A DNA stretch of 64,000 bases from GCA-002704185 sp902588515. GTDB lineage: Bacteria; Pseudomonadota; Alphaproteobacteria; Pelagibacterales; Pelagibacteraceae. The stretch spans positions 62,001 through 126,000 of the forward strand of contig CACIPP010000002.1 in the NCBI GenBank assembly GCA_902588515.1, read 5' to 3'. Shown here piece by piece: positions 1 through 8,121 of the stretch. Position numbers and translations under genes: made by a program. A model generated the notes under the pieces. It was not told where the DNA came from. It did not search any database and saw nothing but the letters and a program-made list of their open reading frames with translations. Each line of letters opens with the position of its first letter. Within the stretch, counting starts at the first letter, position 1.

Positions 1-747
1 CTCCGTTGAAATATTCATTTTGCCTATACGATCATCAGTATGAATATCTACGCCTGCAACGTAAAATACGAAGTCGAATTTCTTTCTATTAACAGTATTT
101 AAAGCATTTTTTATAATTTCTAAATATTCATTATCCTCAATATTATTTTCAATTTCGATATCAAGATTGCTTTTTTGTTTCTTTAATGGATAATTTTTTT
201 TTGAATGTATACTAACTGTATAAATATCATCGTATTTTTCTAAAATTTTAGCAGTACCATCTCCTTGATGAACATCTAAATCAAAAATAAGAATATTTTT
301 TAAATTAAATTTATTTTTTAAATATAATGCTGCTACGGCGACATCATTAAAGACACAATAACCGTTTCCTTGACCAGCAAAAGCGTGATGAGAACCACCA
401 GCCGTATTACACGCCAATGAATATTTTAATGCCAATTTAGATGCAAGAACTGTACCACCAGTAGCAACAAACGATCTTCTCCTTACACTAGGAACCAATG
501 GAAATCCCAGTTTCCTAATTTCATCTTTTGATAAATTTAATTTTAGAATTTTTTCCACATAATCGTAACTATGTGCCCTACGAAGAGTATCTAAAGATAC
601 CTCTTTAGGTTCAAATATATTTTTTTCGTTTGCAATTCCATCTTTTTTAAGAAGTTTTATTAATTCACCAAATTTTTTGATAGGAAACCTATGATCATCA
701 CCAATTTGAGCAACATAATCAGGATGATTTATAATTGGAACTTTCAT
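1..747 (-). CDS. Histone deacetylase-family (acetoin utilization/acetylpolyamine type) amidohydrolase, partial
   Basis: The first 249 residues are visible; the C-terminus lies beyond the window edge. The family hydrolyses acetyl-amide bonds with a zinc-activated water. Reading the minus strand from ATG at 747, the hallmark substrate-channel stretch GSHHAFAGQGNGYCVFND lies near residues 118-135 (His120-His121 being the catalytic pair) and the zinc-binding DLDVHQGDG near 156-164. The early IINHPDY and RRAHSYDYV segments also fit the family. It is divergent from the kinase gene that starts 39 bp away. Bacterial members act on acetylated small molecules such as polyamines or acetylated proteins; the substrate cannot be told from the sequence. 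I am sure of the fold and unsure of the substrate. Confidence 0.85.
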   Translation of the reverse strand, partial: MKVPIINHPDYVAQIGDDHRFPIKKFGELIKLLKKDGIANEKNIFEPKEVSLDTLRRAHSYDYVEKILKLNLSKDEIRKLGFPLVPSVRRRSFVATGGTVLASKLALKYSLACNTAGGSHHAFAGQGNGYCVFNDVAVAALYLKNKFNLKNILIFDLDVHQGDGTAKILEKYDDIYTVSIHSKKNYPLKKQKSNLDIEIENNIEDNEYLEIIKNALNTVNRKKFDFVFYVAGVDIHTDDRIGKMNISTE

Positions 748-785
748 TGACTTAGGTTATTTTAAAATATCTGTAGTTATTTAAT

Positions 786-1604
786 ATGTTCAATAAACAA
801 TATAACAATATCATAGATAAACTATGCGTCAGATTATTGCATATAAAAAAAAAGAATCGAAAAGTATTTATAGTTTTATCAGGGGCACAAGGATCGGGAA
901 AAACTACATTAACGAGGAATCTTAAATACAAGTTAGCTAAAAACTATAAAGTTTTGAGTCTATCGATTGATGACTTTTACTTATCAAAAAGGGATAGAGC
1001 AATTTTAAGTAGTAGCAGTAGCCAATTATTTAAAACAAGAGGAGTTCCAGGTACCCATAATATTAAAAACTTAGAAAAAGTTCTTAAAATATTCAAATCT
1101 GGTAAAAGCAGAGCTTTTAGTATTCCTATTTTTTCAAAAGCAAAAGATGATATAGAAAAAAGAAGAAAAAATTTATTAAAGTTTCCTTATGACTTTTTTT
1201 TATTAGAAGGGTGGTGCAACGGGTATAGAGGAGAGATAAATAAAAATTTAAATAAACCAATTAATTTGCTCGAGAAGAGATTTGATAAGAGTAGAATCTG
1301 GAGAAAAAATGTTAATATTTTTAGTAAAATTTATTATTTAAAAATTTATAAAAAAGCAGATTTTTCAATTTTTTTAAAAGTACCTAGTTTTAACAAAGTA
1401 TTCTATTGGAGAAAAAAGCAAGAAATGCAAATACCTAAAAAGTACAGAATGTCACCAAGGAAAATAAAAGAATTTATTTGTTTCTATGAAAGGATAACAA
1501 AAAATTTACTTTTTAATTTTAAGAAATATTTTGATTGTTATATTACTATTGACAAATTTCATAATTACAAAAGTTTGACTTACAAAAATGCCAAAAAAAG
1601 CTAA
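786..1604 (+). CDS. D-glycerate 3-kinase-like P-loop kinase (GLYK family)
   Basis: A 272-residue cytosolic P-loop kinase. The Walker A motif GAQGSGKTT is at residues 33-41, followed by SIDDFYL (60-66), the RGVPGTHN segment near 85-92, and FLLEGWCNGYRG near 137-148. This order of motifs is that of the plant/fungal-type glycerate kinase (GLYK) and its yeast relatives, which phosphorylate D-glycerate to 3-phosphoglycerate and so return glycolate/glyoxylate-derived carbon to glycolysis. The malate synthase at 52 kb belongs to the same glyoxylate-centred metabolism. The first visible ATG at 786 has no strong ribosome binding site. The 3' end overlaps the next small gene by 17 bp. A related uncharacterised P-loop kinase function cannot be excluded. 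Confidence 0.72.
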   Translation: MFNKQYNNIIDKLCVRLLHIKKKNRKVFIVLSGAQGSGKTTLTRNLKYKLAKNYKVLSLSIDDFYLSKRDRAILSSSSSQLFKTRGVPGTHNIKNLEKVLKIFKSGKSRAFSIPIFSKAKDDIEKRRKNLLKFPYDFFLLEGWCNGYRGEINKNLNKPINLLEKRFDKSRIWRKNVNIFSKIYYLKIYKKADFSIFLKVPSFNKVFYWRKKQEMQIPKKYRMSPRKIKEFICFYERITKNLLFNFKKYFDCYITIDKFHNYKSLTYKNAKKS

Positions 1605-1770
1605 GGTTCTCTCAGATGATGGAGTTTATTTGGAAGTTGAAATAGAAAAATTTTATAATCACCTTCAAAGGTATCATGCAAATGGAACATCAATTCATGA
1701 GGAAAAAGGGCACTTTTTCACCGTAAATAATAATTTTAGAAAAAAGATTAAAAGGCTTGTTGAAAAGTAA
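1588..1770 (+). CDS. Small hypothetical protein (60 aa), co-transcribed with the kinase
   Basis: I do not recognise a named family. The 60-residue product is soluble and basic, rich in Lys, His and aromatic residues, and has no membrane segment or signal peptide. It begins inside the last 17 bp of the kinase gene in a different frame, which suggests translational coupling, and ends about 20 bp before the metY leader RNA. Its codon use (AT-ending codons) matches the neighbours, and the reading frame is closed by a clean stop, so it is probably a real gene. No function is proposed. Confidence 0.55.
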   Translation: MPKKAKVLSDDGVYLEVEIEKFYNHLQRYHANGTSIHEEKGHFFTVNNNFRKKIKRLVEK

Positions 1771-1790
1771 TTCATCATATATATTTAAAA

Positions 1791-1836
1791 GGTCGATTTG
1801 ATACAGCTTGCGGACTAAGTAACAGCTAAAGCGGAA
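1791..1836 (+). ncRNA. Probable SAM-II-type riboswitch aptamer upstream of metY
   Basis: The leader of the methionine-biosynthesis gene metY contains GATTTGATAC (1795-1804), a TTGC element, and AGCTAAAGCGG (1824-1834), which align in order with the GATTTAA...TTGCA...AGCTAAA core of the SAM-II pseudoknot aptamer known from alphaproteobacterial met genes. A short first stem can form between GGTC (1791-1794) and GACT (1813-1816), and GCTT in its loop can pair with AAGC (1829-1832) to give the H-type pseudoknot. Binding of S-adenosylmethionine would repress metY. I aligned this from memory; a covariance-model search would settle it. Confidence 0.65.
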
Positions 1837-1896
1837 CTTCCCAAAAGCTTAGGTAATTCATTTCGGACAGAAAAATGATAATTAACTAAGGAGTAA
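1837..1896 (+). promoter_or_regulatory. Second leader structure sequestering the metY ribosome binding site (probable SAM-V aptamer)
   Basis: CTTAG (1848-1852) is complementary to CTAAG (1886-1890), which runs into the Shine-Dalgarno AAGGAG (1888-1893). Inside this stem, AAT plus TCATTT (1855-1863) pairs with AAATGA plus ATT (1873-1883) around a GGACAG-containing loop, and ACTTC (1836-1840) is complementary to GGAGT (1891-1895), giving a possible pseudoknot over the same ribosome binding site. A tandem of SAM-II and SAM-V riboswitches before metY is known from marine SAR11-type bacteria, and this leader has that layout: the first element could act on transcription, the second on translation initiation. 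Confidence 0.55.
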
Positions 1897-1899
1897 AAA

Positions 1900-3198
1900 A
1901 TGACAACAAATAGTCAAAACCCAGAGACCATTGGTCTTCATGGTGGTACGTTTAGGAGAGACGAAAGTCAAACTTCTGTTGCAGTACCAATACATCAAAC
2001 CACTTCATATCAGTTTAATTCTGCTGAGCATGCAGGAAATTTATTTGGATTGAAGGAGTTTGGAAATATTTACACCAGAATTATGAACCCAACTACTAAT
2101 GTATTAGAGGAAAGAGTGGCTGCATTAGAAGGTGGAGTTGCTGGACTGTGTGTAAGTTCAGGTCAAGCGGCATCAGCTTTTACGGTTCAAAATCTTTGTA
2201 ATGCCGGAGATAATATAGTGGCATCAACCGATCTATACGGTGGAACTGTAAACTTATTTAATAATACCTTAAAACAAATGGGTATTGAGGTTCGTTATGC
2301 TGATCCAGTTGATCCAAAAAATTTTGAGAAGGTAAGTGACGATAAAACTAGAGCATATTATGCTGAAACTCTACCTAACCCTTCTCTTAGAGTTTTTCCT
2401 ATTAGTGAGGTTGCTGAAATTGGAAAAAGTAAAGGGATACCGCTAATTATGGATAATACTGCGTGCCCTGTGATCTGCAAACCAATAGAACACGGTGCAG
2501 CAATTGTTATGCATTCATTAACAAAATTTATTGGCGGTCATGGTACCAGCATTGGAGGAATAATCGTTGATTCCGGAAAATTTGACTGGTCAAAAAATAA
2601 AAAAAGGCATCCAAATATTTGGGAACCAGATCCATCATACCATGGTGCCGTATGGGGTGATGCTGTTCCTCAGCTTACTGGAGCAAATATTCCATATATA
2701 ATAAGAGCAAGAGTAGTTTTACTTCGAGATCTTGGATCAGCAATTAGCCCTTTCAATGCATTTCAAATCATTCAAGGACTTGAGACTGTTACATTAAGAA
2801 TGAAACAACATTGTTCAAATGCTGAGAAGGTTAAAGACTTTTTATCGAAACACGATAAGGTTCAAAAAGTTATTTATTCAACATTACATAAAGGTGAGGT
2901 TGGACAAAGAGCAAAAAAATACTTTAATGGCGGCAATGGTGCTCTCATCGGCTTTGAATTAAAGGGAGGTCTTGAAGCAGGTAAAAAGTTTATCGATAAT
3001 TTAAAGATGCTTTATCATGTAGCAAATATAGGTGATGCAAGATCACTAGCAATACATCCTGCAAGCACGACTCACTCTCAGCTATCTGAAAAAGACCAAA
3101 TAGCTGCTGGGGTAACACCAGGGTATGTGAGACTATCAATTGGAATTGAGCATCCAGACGATATTATTGCAGATATAGACCAAGCACTAAGTGCATAA
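1900..3198 (+). CDS. metY: O-acetylhomoserine sulfhydrylase
   Basis: A 432-residue PLP enzyme of the Cys/Met metabolism family. It makes homocysteine from O-acetylhomoserine and sulfide, the direct-sulfhydrylation route to methionine. N-terminal TIGLHGG (near 11-17), YTRIMNPTTNVLEERVAALEGG in the first third, and MHSLTKFIGGHGT with the Schiff-base lysine near residue 209 are typical, and the length is normal for MetY rather than for the shorter MetB/MetZ enzymes. A strong AAGGAG lies seven bases before the ATG. It stands alone between a SAM riboswitch leader and a strong 3' hairpin, so it is a monocistronic, SAM-repressed unit. Confidence 0.95.
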   Translation: MTTNSQNPETIGLHGGTFRRDESQTSVAVPIHQTTSYQFNSAEHAGNLFGLKEFGNIYTRIMNPTTNVLEERVAALEGGVAGLCVSSGQAASAFTVQNLCNAGDNIVASTDLYGGTVNLFNNTLKQMGIEVRYADPVDPKNFEKVSDDKTRAYYAETLPNPSLRVFPISEVAEIGKSKGIPLIMDNTACPVICKPIEHGAAIVMHSLTKFIGGHGTSIGGIIVDSGKFDWSKNKKRHPNIWEPDPSYHGAVWGDAVPQLTGANIPYIIRARVVLLRDLGSAISPFNAFQIIQGLETVTLRMKQHCSNAEKVKDFLSKHDKVQKVIYSTLHKGEVGQRAKKYFNGGNGALIGFELKGGLEAGKKFIDNLKMLYHVANIGDARSLAIHPASTTHSQLSEKDQIAAGVTPGYVRLSIGIEHPDDIIADIDQALSA

Positions 3199-3206
3199 CT
3201 TTTAAA

Positions 3207-3235
3207 AACAAGCCACAAGATAATTGTGGCTTGTT
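3207..3235 (+). terminator. Intrinsic-type terminator hairpin after metY
   Basis: A perfect 11-bp stem, AACAAGCCACA (3207-3217) with its exact complement (3225-3235), closes a 7-nt loop. The A-run before and the TTGTTAAAAT after the stem make it usable on the plus strand. A TTG codon inside the hairpin (3224) could be read as the start of the next gene, but the hairpin argues against that start. Confidence 0.75.
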
Positions 3236-3244
3236 AAAATATTT

Positions 3245-3943
3245 ATGAATAAAGAAAATTTAGCAGTTGTTATTGGCGGCACAGGCTCAATTGGAGGAGC
3301 AATTTCTGAACAAATTAGAAGTTTAGGTTTCAAAGAAATTATTAAAATTGGCAGAATGACCAACCCATCAATTGACTTTAATGATGAGCAAACAATTAAA
3401 AATGCAGCTGAATTTATAAAAAATAAAAAAAAAGCTATTTCAATTTTATTTGATGCTACTGGAATTTTACATGATGAAGAAAATAATCAAATGCCAGAGA
3501 AGACTTTAAAAAATATTAATTTAAAATTTGCGCAGAAAAATTTTTTAATCAATACAATTGGTCCGTCCTTATTGATTAAACACTTTGCTCCATTATTAGA
3601 TAGTGAGCAGAAATCTGTGTTTGCTACATTGTCCGCAAAAGTTGGTTCAATATCAGATAATGGATTTGGTGGATGGTACTCTTATAGAGCTTCAAAGGCA
3701 GCTCTTAATCAATTAATAAAAACAGCTTCAATTGAAATGAAAATTAAAAATAAAAATTCGATTTTTATAGCTCTTCATCCAGGTACAGTTAAATCTAAAT
3801 TATCAAAACCTTTTCAGAAAAGTAATCTTAAAATACAGACACCTGAAGAATCTGCTGCTCATTTAATTACAATCATAAAAGAATTAAAGACATCAGAAAC
3901 TGGAAAATTTTTTAATTGGGACGGTACGGAGCTACCGTGGTGA
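3245..3943 (+). CDS. Short-chain dehydrogenase/reductase (C-factor-like SDR)
   Basis: A 232-residue classical SDR. The nucleotide-binding glycine motif IGGTGSIGG lies at residues 10-18, and the active-site signature YSYRASKAALNQ in the second half gives the catalytic Tyr and Lys; the preceding Ser lies in ATLSAKVGSI. The C-terminal LHPGTVKSKLSKPF segment is the usual PG motif region. The family reduces or oxidises carbonyls with NAD(P)H; closest in style are the single-domain CsgA/C-factor-like SDRs of marine bacteria, with unknown substrates. I chose ATG at 3245 because the upstream TTG lies within the metY terminator. It converges with the TPR gene, leaving five bases between stops. Confidence 0.85.
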   Translation: MNKENLAVVIGGTGSIGGAISEQIRSLGFKEIIKIGRMTNPSIDFNDEQTIKNAAEFIKNKKKAISILFDATGILHDEENNQMPEKTLKNINLKFAQKNFLINTIGPSLLIKHFAPLLDSEQKSVFATLSAKVGSISDNGFGGWYSYRASKAALNQLIKTASIEMKIKNKNSIFIALHPGTVKSKLSKPFQKSNLKIQTPEESAAHLITIIKELKTSETGKFFNWDGTELPW

Positions 3944-3948
3944 ACTAC

Positions 3949-4401
3949 TTAAAATAATTTTTTATATTTTTTACCAGAGATATAACCTTCTAATCTTGAA
4001 TATTCTTTACATTTGCAACCTGCTAATTTTGCTAGAATTTGATTAGCCTGCTCTATTCTACCAGTATTAACGTATAATTCCCCTAAATACTCTAAAGCTC
4101 CTTTATGTTTAGGATCTATATCCAACGCAATTTTGTATTGTTTTTCAGATTTTTCAAAGTTGTTATTTTTTCTTAAACTAAATGCATATAAATTTATAAT
4201 ATCGGGATCATTTTGAAACTTCTTTGTAGAAAGTATTTCTTCTAATTTTTCTATAGCTTCACTATAGTTTTCTTTTTTAATTAATTTTTTTACTTTTGAG
4301 TAATTTTTTGGTTTTACAACTGTGTCATCACTATCACTGCCTGCGGCAAATACCGTATTTGTTAGACTAATTAGTAATAAAAATGTTAAAAGTGTTTTCA
4401 T
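3949..4401 (-). CDS. Exported tetratricopeptide-repeat protein
   Basis: A 150-residue protein with a Sec signal peptide (MKTLLTFLLLISLTNTVFA, likely cleaved after residue 19 or 20) followed by about three TPR-like helix pairs, seen in NDPDIINLYAFSLRKNNNFEKS and KHKGALEYLGELYVNTGRIEQA. A C-terminal CKCKEY pair may bind a metal or form a disulfide. It is probably periplasmic and acts as a protein-protein scaffold. It is transcribed divergently from nadB with only 32 bp between, and no partner is evident. Confidence 0.75.
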   Translation of the reverse strand: MKTLLTFLLLISLTNTVFAAGSDSDDTVVKPKNYSKVKKLIKKENYSEAIEKLEEILSTKKFQNDPDIINLYAFSLRKNNNFEKSEKQYKIALDIDPKHKGALEYLGELYVNTGRIEQANQILAKLAGCKCKEYSRLEGYISGKKYKKLF

Positions 4402-4433
4402 TGAACGTTGCTATATATATAAATAAATAAATT

Positions 4434-6035
4434 ATGGAAAGTATTTATAAATCAGATGTTGTTATTGTTGGGTCTGGAATATCTGGACTTACTGTCGCAA
4501 TATCCTTGTATCCAAGGAAAGTAACTCTTGTTACTAAGCGCAAGCTTGGAGAGATGTCCTCAAGTGCTTGGGCTCAAGGTGGAATAGCCGCGGCAGTAAG
4601 TGAGGAGGATTCGCCACAAAAACATTTTGAAGATACAATTAAAGTAAGTGCAGGATTGAGTGATGAAAATTCTGTTAAAGAAATAACTGAGAAAGCAGCA
4701 AGTGTAGTTAATTTTTTAGAAAAAATAGGAGTTATATTTGATAGGGAAAAAGGAGAATTATCTTTATCAAAAGAAGCAGCCCACTCTCAGAGAAGAGTTT
4801 TAAAAGTTAACGGCGATCAATCAGGTAAATTTATTGTAGAAAAATTAATTAATTATGCAAGAAAACTTGGTCATATTACATTCGTTGAGAATGTTTCAAT
4901 CGATCATATTACAAAAAATAATAACAATGAGTGCACTGGAGTGATCGGTCACATTCATCAAGATCAAATAGTAGATAACATAGTTTTTTTTCAAGCTCCA
5001 AATGTCATTTTAGCTACAGGCGGCATTGGAAGTATTTATGCATACACCACAAATCCGAGAGATGTTTATGGAGAAGGTATATCATTAGCAGCCACAGCAG
5101 GTGCAGAACTGGTAGATTTAGAATTTGTGCAGTTTCATCCAACAGCACTTGATATAGGTGTAGATCCCAATCCACTTCTTACAGAGGCAATTAGAGGGGA
5201 GGGCGCAACTTTGGTAGATGAAAATAACAATAGGTTTATGAAAAAAATTCACGCCTTATCTGATCTAGCTCCAAGAGACATTGTTTCAAGAGCAATACAT
5301 GATCTTAAAATGCAAGGTCATTCCACATTTTTAGATTGTAGAAAATTTAATTCAAATACATTTAAAAAATTATTTCCAACAGCTGATAAATATTTAAAAA
5401 ATGCAAATATTAATGTTGAAAAAGAATTAATACCCATAGTACCTGCTGCTCATTATCATATGGGGGGAACTAAAGTAAACATGGACGGAATGACATCTAT
5501 TAATGGATTGTGGGCGTGTGGCGAAACAAGTTCAACTGGAGCACACGGGGCGAATCGATTAGCTAGCAATTCTCTTTTGGAAGCTTTCGTTTATGCCATT
5601 CGAATAGCAAGAAAGATTAATTCATTACCTATTAAAAACTATGCTATCAGATCAATAAACATTAAAAATTACTTACCAAAAGAAAAAACTATAAGTAAAG
5701 TAAGAGCTAAAAAATATATTTGGCAATTAAGATCTACAATGAATAAATTTGTAGGTGTTGAAAGATCAGATAAGACTTTAAATAATGCTTTTGTTGAATT
5801 TGACAAAATTGAAAGGGAAGCTAAAAACTTATCTGCAAAGTTAAAAGATATGCTGTTAGTTTCAAGATTAATAACATTTGCTGCTAAACTGAGAAAAGAA
5901 AGTAGAGGGACGCATTATAGAACTGACTTTCCAAATATGAATACAAACTATAATCAAAGAAAAGTCCTTAATATAAATGACCTAAATAGTTTTTTAAGTG
6001 AAAAAGAATACGACAAGAAAGTTGTAAATGAATAG
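4434..6035 (+). CDS. nadB: L-aspartate oxidase
   Basis: A 533-residue flavoprotein that oxidises L-aspartate to iminoaspartate, the first step of de novo NAD synthesis. The FAD-binding VIVGSGISGLTVAI is at residues 10-23, SSAWAQGGIAAA near 42-53, the HPTAL active-site region around 237, and the C-terminal FAD signature GLWACGETSSTGAHGANRLASNSLLEA near 360-386. The length is typical. In succinate dehydrogenase-like flavoproteins the SSxxAQGGI element distinguishes NadB. nadA and nadC are not in this window. The 3' end overlaps the aminotransferase gene by 8 bp (ATGAATAG), indicating one operon. Confidence 0.95.
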   Translation: MESIYKSDVVIVGSGISGLTVAISLYPRKVTLVTKRKLGEMSSSAWAQGGIAAAVSEEDSPQKHFEDTIKVSAGLSDENSVKEITEKAASVVNFLEKIGVIFDREKGELSLSKEAAHSQRRVLKVNGDQSGKFIVEKLINYARKLGHITFVENVSIDHITKNNNNECTGVIGHIHQDQIVDNIVFFQAPNVILATGGIGSIYAYTTNPRDVYGEGISLAATAGAELVDLEFVQFHPTALDIGVDPNPLLTEAIRGEGATLVDENNNRFMKKIHALSDLAPRDIVSRAIHDLKMQGHSTFLDCRKFNSNTFKKLFPTADKYLKNANINVEKELIPIVPAAHYHMGGTKVNMDGMTSINGLWACGETSSTGAHGANRLASNSLLEAFVYAIRIARKINSLPIKNYAIRSINIKNYLPKEKTISKVRAKKYIWQLRSTMNKFVGVERSDKTLNNAFVEFDKIEREAKNLSAKLKDMLLVSRLITFAAKLRKESRGTHYRTDFPNMNTNYNQRKVLNINDLNSFLSEKEYDKKVVNE

Positions 6036-6882
6036 AATTGTTTATTTGAATGGTCATTTTAGTGATGAAAAAGATGCTAAGATTTCAATTTTTGATAGGT
6101 CGTTTCTTTTCAGTGATTCCGTATATGAGGTCACAACAGTACTTGATGGAAAAATGATAGATTTTGATAATCACATGAAAAGACTGGATAGATCAATGTC
6201 TGAATTAAAATTTCCAAAAATGTTAAATCATGACTCTATAAAAAAATTTCATAAAGATTTAATTGTAAAAAATGAATTAAAAGAGGGTATTATATACTTG
6301 CATGTCAGCAGAGGCATCGCAGATAGAAGCTTTAATTTTCCTCCAAAAAATATTGATTTAACCGTAGCTGCTTTTACACAAGAAAAAAAACTTTTGAAAA
6401 ACGATGAAGTTGCTAATGGTATTCGAGTTATGACAGTAGAAGATAAAAGATGGAAAAGATGCGATATTAAAACAACTCAATTGTTATATCCATCTTTTGC
6501 CAAAGCACAGGCATCCGAAAAAGGATTCGATGATGCCTGGATGTTGCGTGATGGATATATATCTGAAGGGACCTCAAATAACGCTTGGATAATAAAATCA
6601 GGAAATATATTAACAAGAGAAGCGGATGAATTAATTTTAAATGGTATTACAAGGCAATCAGTTATCAATTGTGCAAAATTACTTGGTTATAAAATTAGTT
6701 ATAAGGGTTTTACATTAGATGATGCTATAACAGCTGATGAAGCCTTTATTACGAGCGCTACAACCTTTGTTACACCTGTAGTAAACATTAACGGAAAGCA
6801 AATTAAAGATGGAAAACCTGGTAAATTTACAGGTCAATTAAGAGAAGAATATATCAAAAACTCTTTAAAAACTGCAATTTAA
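6028..6882 (+). CDS. Class IV PLP aminotransferase, probable D-amino acid transaminase
   Basis: A 284-residue fold-type IV aminotransferase. Residues 1-30 carry the YLNGHFSDEKDAKISIFDRSF start of the family; KRWKRCDIKTTQLLYPSFAKAQA around 138-160 holds the catalytic lysine in the context typical of D-alanine aminotransferase; YISEGTSNNAWIIKSG near 177-192 and GITRQSVI near 206-213 bind the cofactor phosphate. D-amino acid transaminases interconvert D-alanine and D-glutamate via 2-oxo acids for peptidoglycan or allow use of D-amino acids. Branched-chain aminotransferase or aminodeoxychorismate lyase is a less likely alternative given the RCDIK context. It is translationally coupled to nadB. 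Confidence 0.85.
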   Translation: MNRIVYLNGHFSDEKDAKISIFDRSFLFSDSVYEVTTVLDGKMIDFDNHMKRLDRSMSELKFPKMLNHDSIKKFHKDLIVKNELKEGIIYLHVSRGIADRSFNFPPKNIDLTVAAFTQEKKLLKNDEVANGIRVMTVEDKRWKRCDIKTTQLLYPSFAKAQASEKGFDDAWMLRDGYISEGTSNNAWIIKSGNILTREADELILNGITRQSVINCAKLLGYKISYKGFTLDDAITADEAFITSATTFVTPVVNINGKQIKDGKPGKFTGQLREEYIKNSLKTAI

Positions 6883-6950
6883 GGTAATAAATAATTGTTA
6901 ATAATTTTTTTTTATCTGGTCTTCAATAGCGAATATTTATAGGAGTTGAA

Positions 6951-6992
6951 ATGTGTGCTTTAATTTGCTCATTTCTGTCCCCTGTTAGTTAA
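6951..6992 (+). CDS. Possible 13-residue peptide reading frame overlapping a hairpin
   Basis: A well-placed AGGAG (6941-6945) precedes ATG at 6951, which opens MCALICSFLSPVS before a TAA at 6990-6992. The frame begins in the 5' arm of a perfect 14-bp inverted repeat and ends at the 3' arm, so translation and folding would compete. No plus-strand gene follows, so it is not an ordinary attenuator leader. It may be chance or part of a small RNA. Confidence is low. Confidence 0.25.
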   Translation: MCALICSFLSPVS

Positions 6993-7004
6993 ATTAAAGC
7001 ACAC
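6953..7004. terminator. Bidirectional hairpin between the aminotransferase and the convergent EamA gene
   Basis: GTGTGCTTTAATTT (6953-6966) and its exact reverse complement (6991-7004) form a 14-bp stem with a 24-nt loop. It lies between convergent genes, 70 bp after the aminotransferase stop and six bases before the EamA stop, so it could end transcription from both sides. The large loop is unusual for a simple terminator. Confidence 0.6.
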
Positions 7005-7009
7005 CAAAA

Positions 7010-7906
7010 TTATCTGTTTAATAAAATTATTATAACGCCACTTACAAACACTAAGATTCCAAATAATTCTATTTTATTTGTTTTTTCTTTAAAAAAATAT
7101 TTCGAAGAAAAATAACTAAATAATAGCTCAATCTGACCAATAGCTCTTACCATAGATCCCTGAATCAAAGTAAATGCATAAAACCAAGATAAAGTAGCAA
7201 AAAAACCACATAAACCTGCTGATAAACACTGAAATTTATTTTGTGATAATTTTTTGAATTGTTTCTTTTCAAAAATTACCAAATAGACTGTTAAGATAAG
7301 AGATTGAATACAAAGTCCAAAAAACAATGTGATTAACGCTTTATCAAAATTTGATTGTATATTATCTAAACTTAGTGCAGCGCCCCTAAAAAGAACTACA
7401 CTTAAACCTAGTAAGAAACCACTTAAAAGACCAACCAATGTGGTTTTTGAGGTTAGTCCTTTAAAAAACAATTTCACATCCTTTACACTAAAAATAATTA
7501 TTCCAATTGTAGAGATTAAAATACCCATAACAACAATAGGACTCAATTTATCTCCCAATATTAAAAACTCTAACAAAACAATTTGAATTACTTCAGTTTT
7601 GCTTAAAGATGTACCAATTACAAAATTTGAAAATTGAAATAAATAAAGTAAAAAAAATGTAAATATGATTTGCGTTACAGAAGCCAAAATAGCAAAAACC
7701 ATAAATTTATCATTCTCTAAAAATGATTTTATTAAGTCAAAATCGTTAAAAAAATAAAAAAATAATATTGCAGCAAATGGCAAAGCAAATATAAATCTTA
7801 CATATGTTGATGCTACTGTAGATATGCTCTTATTTAAATTTTTTTGTAATGAAAACCTTAAGTTTTGAAAAAAGGCTGCTATGATGGTTGCTGCTATCCA
7901 GTTCAT
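7010..7906 (-). CDS. EamA/DMT-family transporter
   Basis: A 298-residue inner-membrane protein with about ten hydrophobic helices arranged as two EamA repeats of five; the second begins near residue 150 (TTLVGLLSGFLLGLSVVLFR). The C-terminal EKTNKIELFGILVFVSGVIIILLN is the classic end of the drug/metabolite transporter superfamily. Members export amino acids, metabolites or drugs, or import nucleotide-like compounds; the substrate cannot be read from the sequence. It ends against a strong hairpin and is divergent from a small CxxC-protein gene. Confidence 0.82.
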   Translation of the reverse strand: MNWIAATIIAAFFQNLRFSLQKNLNKSISTVASTYVRFIFALPFAAILFFYFFNDFDLIKSFLENDKFMVFAILASVTQIIFTFFLLYLFQFSNFVIGTSLSKTEVIQIVLLEFLILGDKLSPIVVMGILISTIGIIIFSVKDVKLFFKGLTSKTTLVGLLSGFLLGLSVVLFRGAALSLDNIQSNFDKALITLFFGLCIQSLILTVYLVIFEKKQFKKLSQNKFQCLSAGLCGFFATLSWFYAFTLIQGSMVRAIGQIELLFSYFSSKYFFKEKTNKIELFGILVFVSGVIIILLNR

Positions 7907-7959
7907 TTATTTTATATTTTAGTAAACTAATGTAATATATAAATTTACTAAATTTTACT

Positions 7960-8121
7960 ATGATTAAAAATATTAATAAAAATTCTGATATTCCAAAAAA
8001 AATATCAATTTGTGAAAAATGTGGAAATACTTGCGAAGAGGTTGAAAGTAACTTTATATTATATGGATTCAAACTATGTAGATCTTGTAAACTAGCCGAG
8101 ACCATTTTTCCTATTTTTTAA
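7960..8121 (+). CDS. Small CxxC zinc-ribbon-like protein (53 aa)
   Basis: An ATG at 7960 opens a 53-residue frame whose centre holds CEKCGNTC (residues 18-25) and whose second half holds CRSC (40-43), two cysteine knuckles about 15 residues apart, the spacing of a small treble-clef or zinc ribbon. It ends LAETIFPIF. Its stop overlaps the end of the convergent TRAP permease gene by four bases, in line with the packing elsewhere. The cysteine pattern is strong evidence against a chance ORF. The longer minus-strand frame across the same bases lacks any recognisable feature. Function is unknown; small ribbons of this type bind nucleic acid or proteins. Confidence 0.6.
   Translation: MIKNINKNSDIPKKISICEKCGNTCEEVESNFILYGFKLCRSCKLAETIFPIF

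Noticed and set aside
7830..8105. A 91-residue minus-strand frame across the EamA start and the following gap
   Set aside because: It has no recognisable domain, begins in the antisense of the CxxC-protein gene and would overlap the EamA start; the cysteine-rich plus-strand frame explains the region better.
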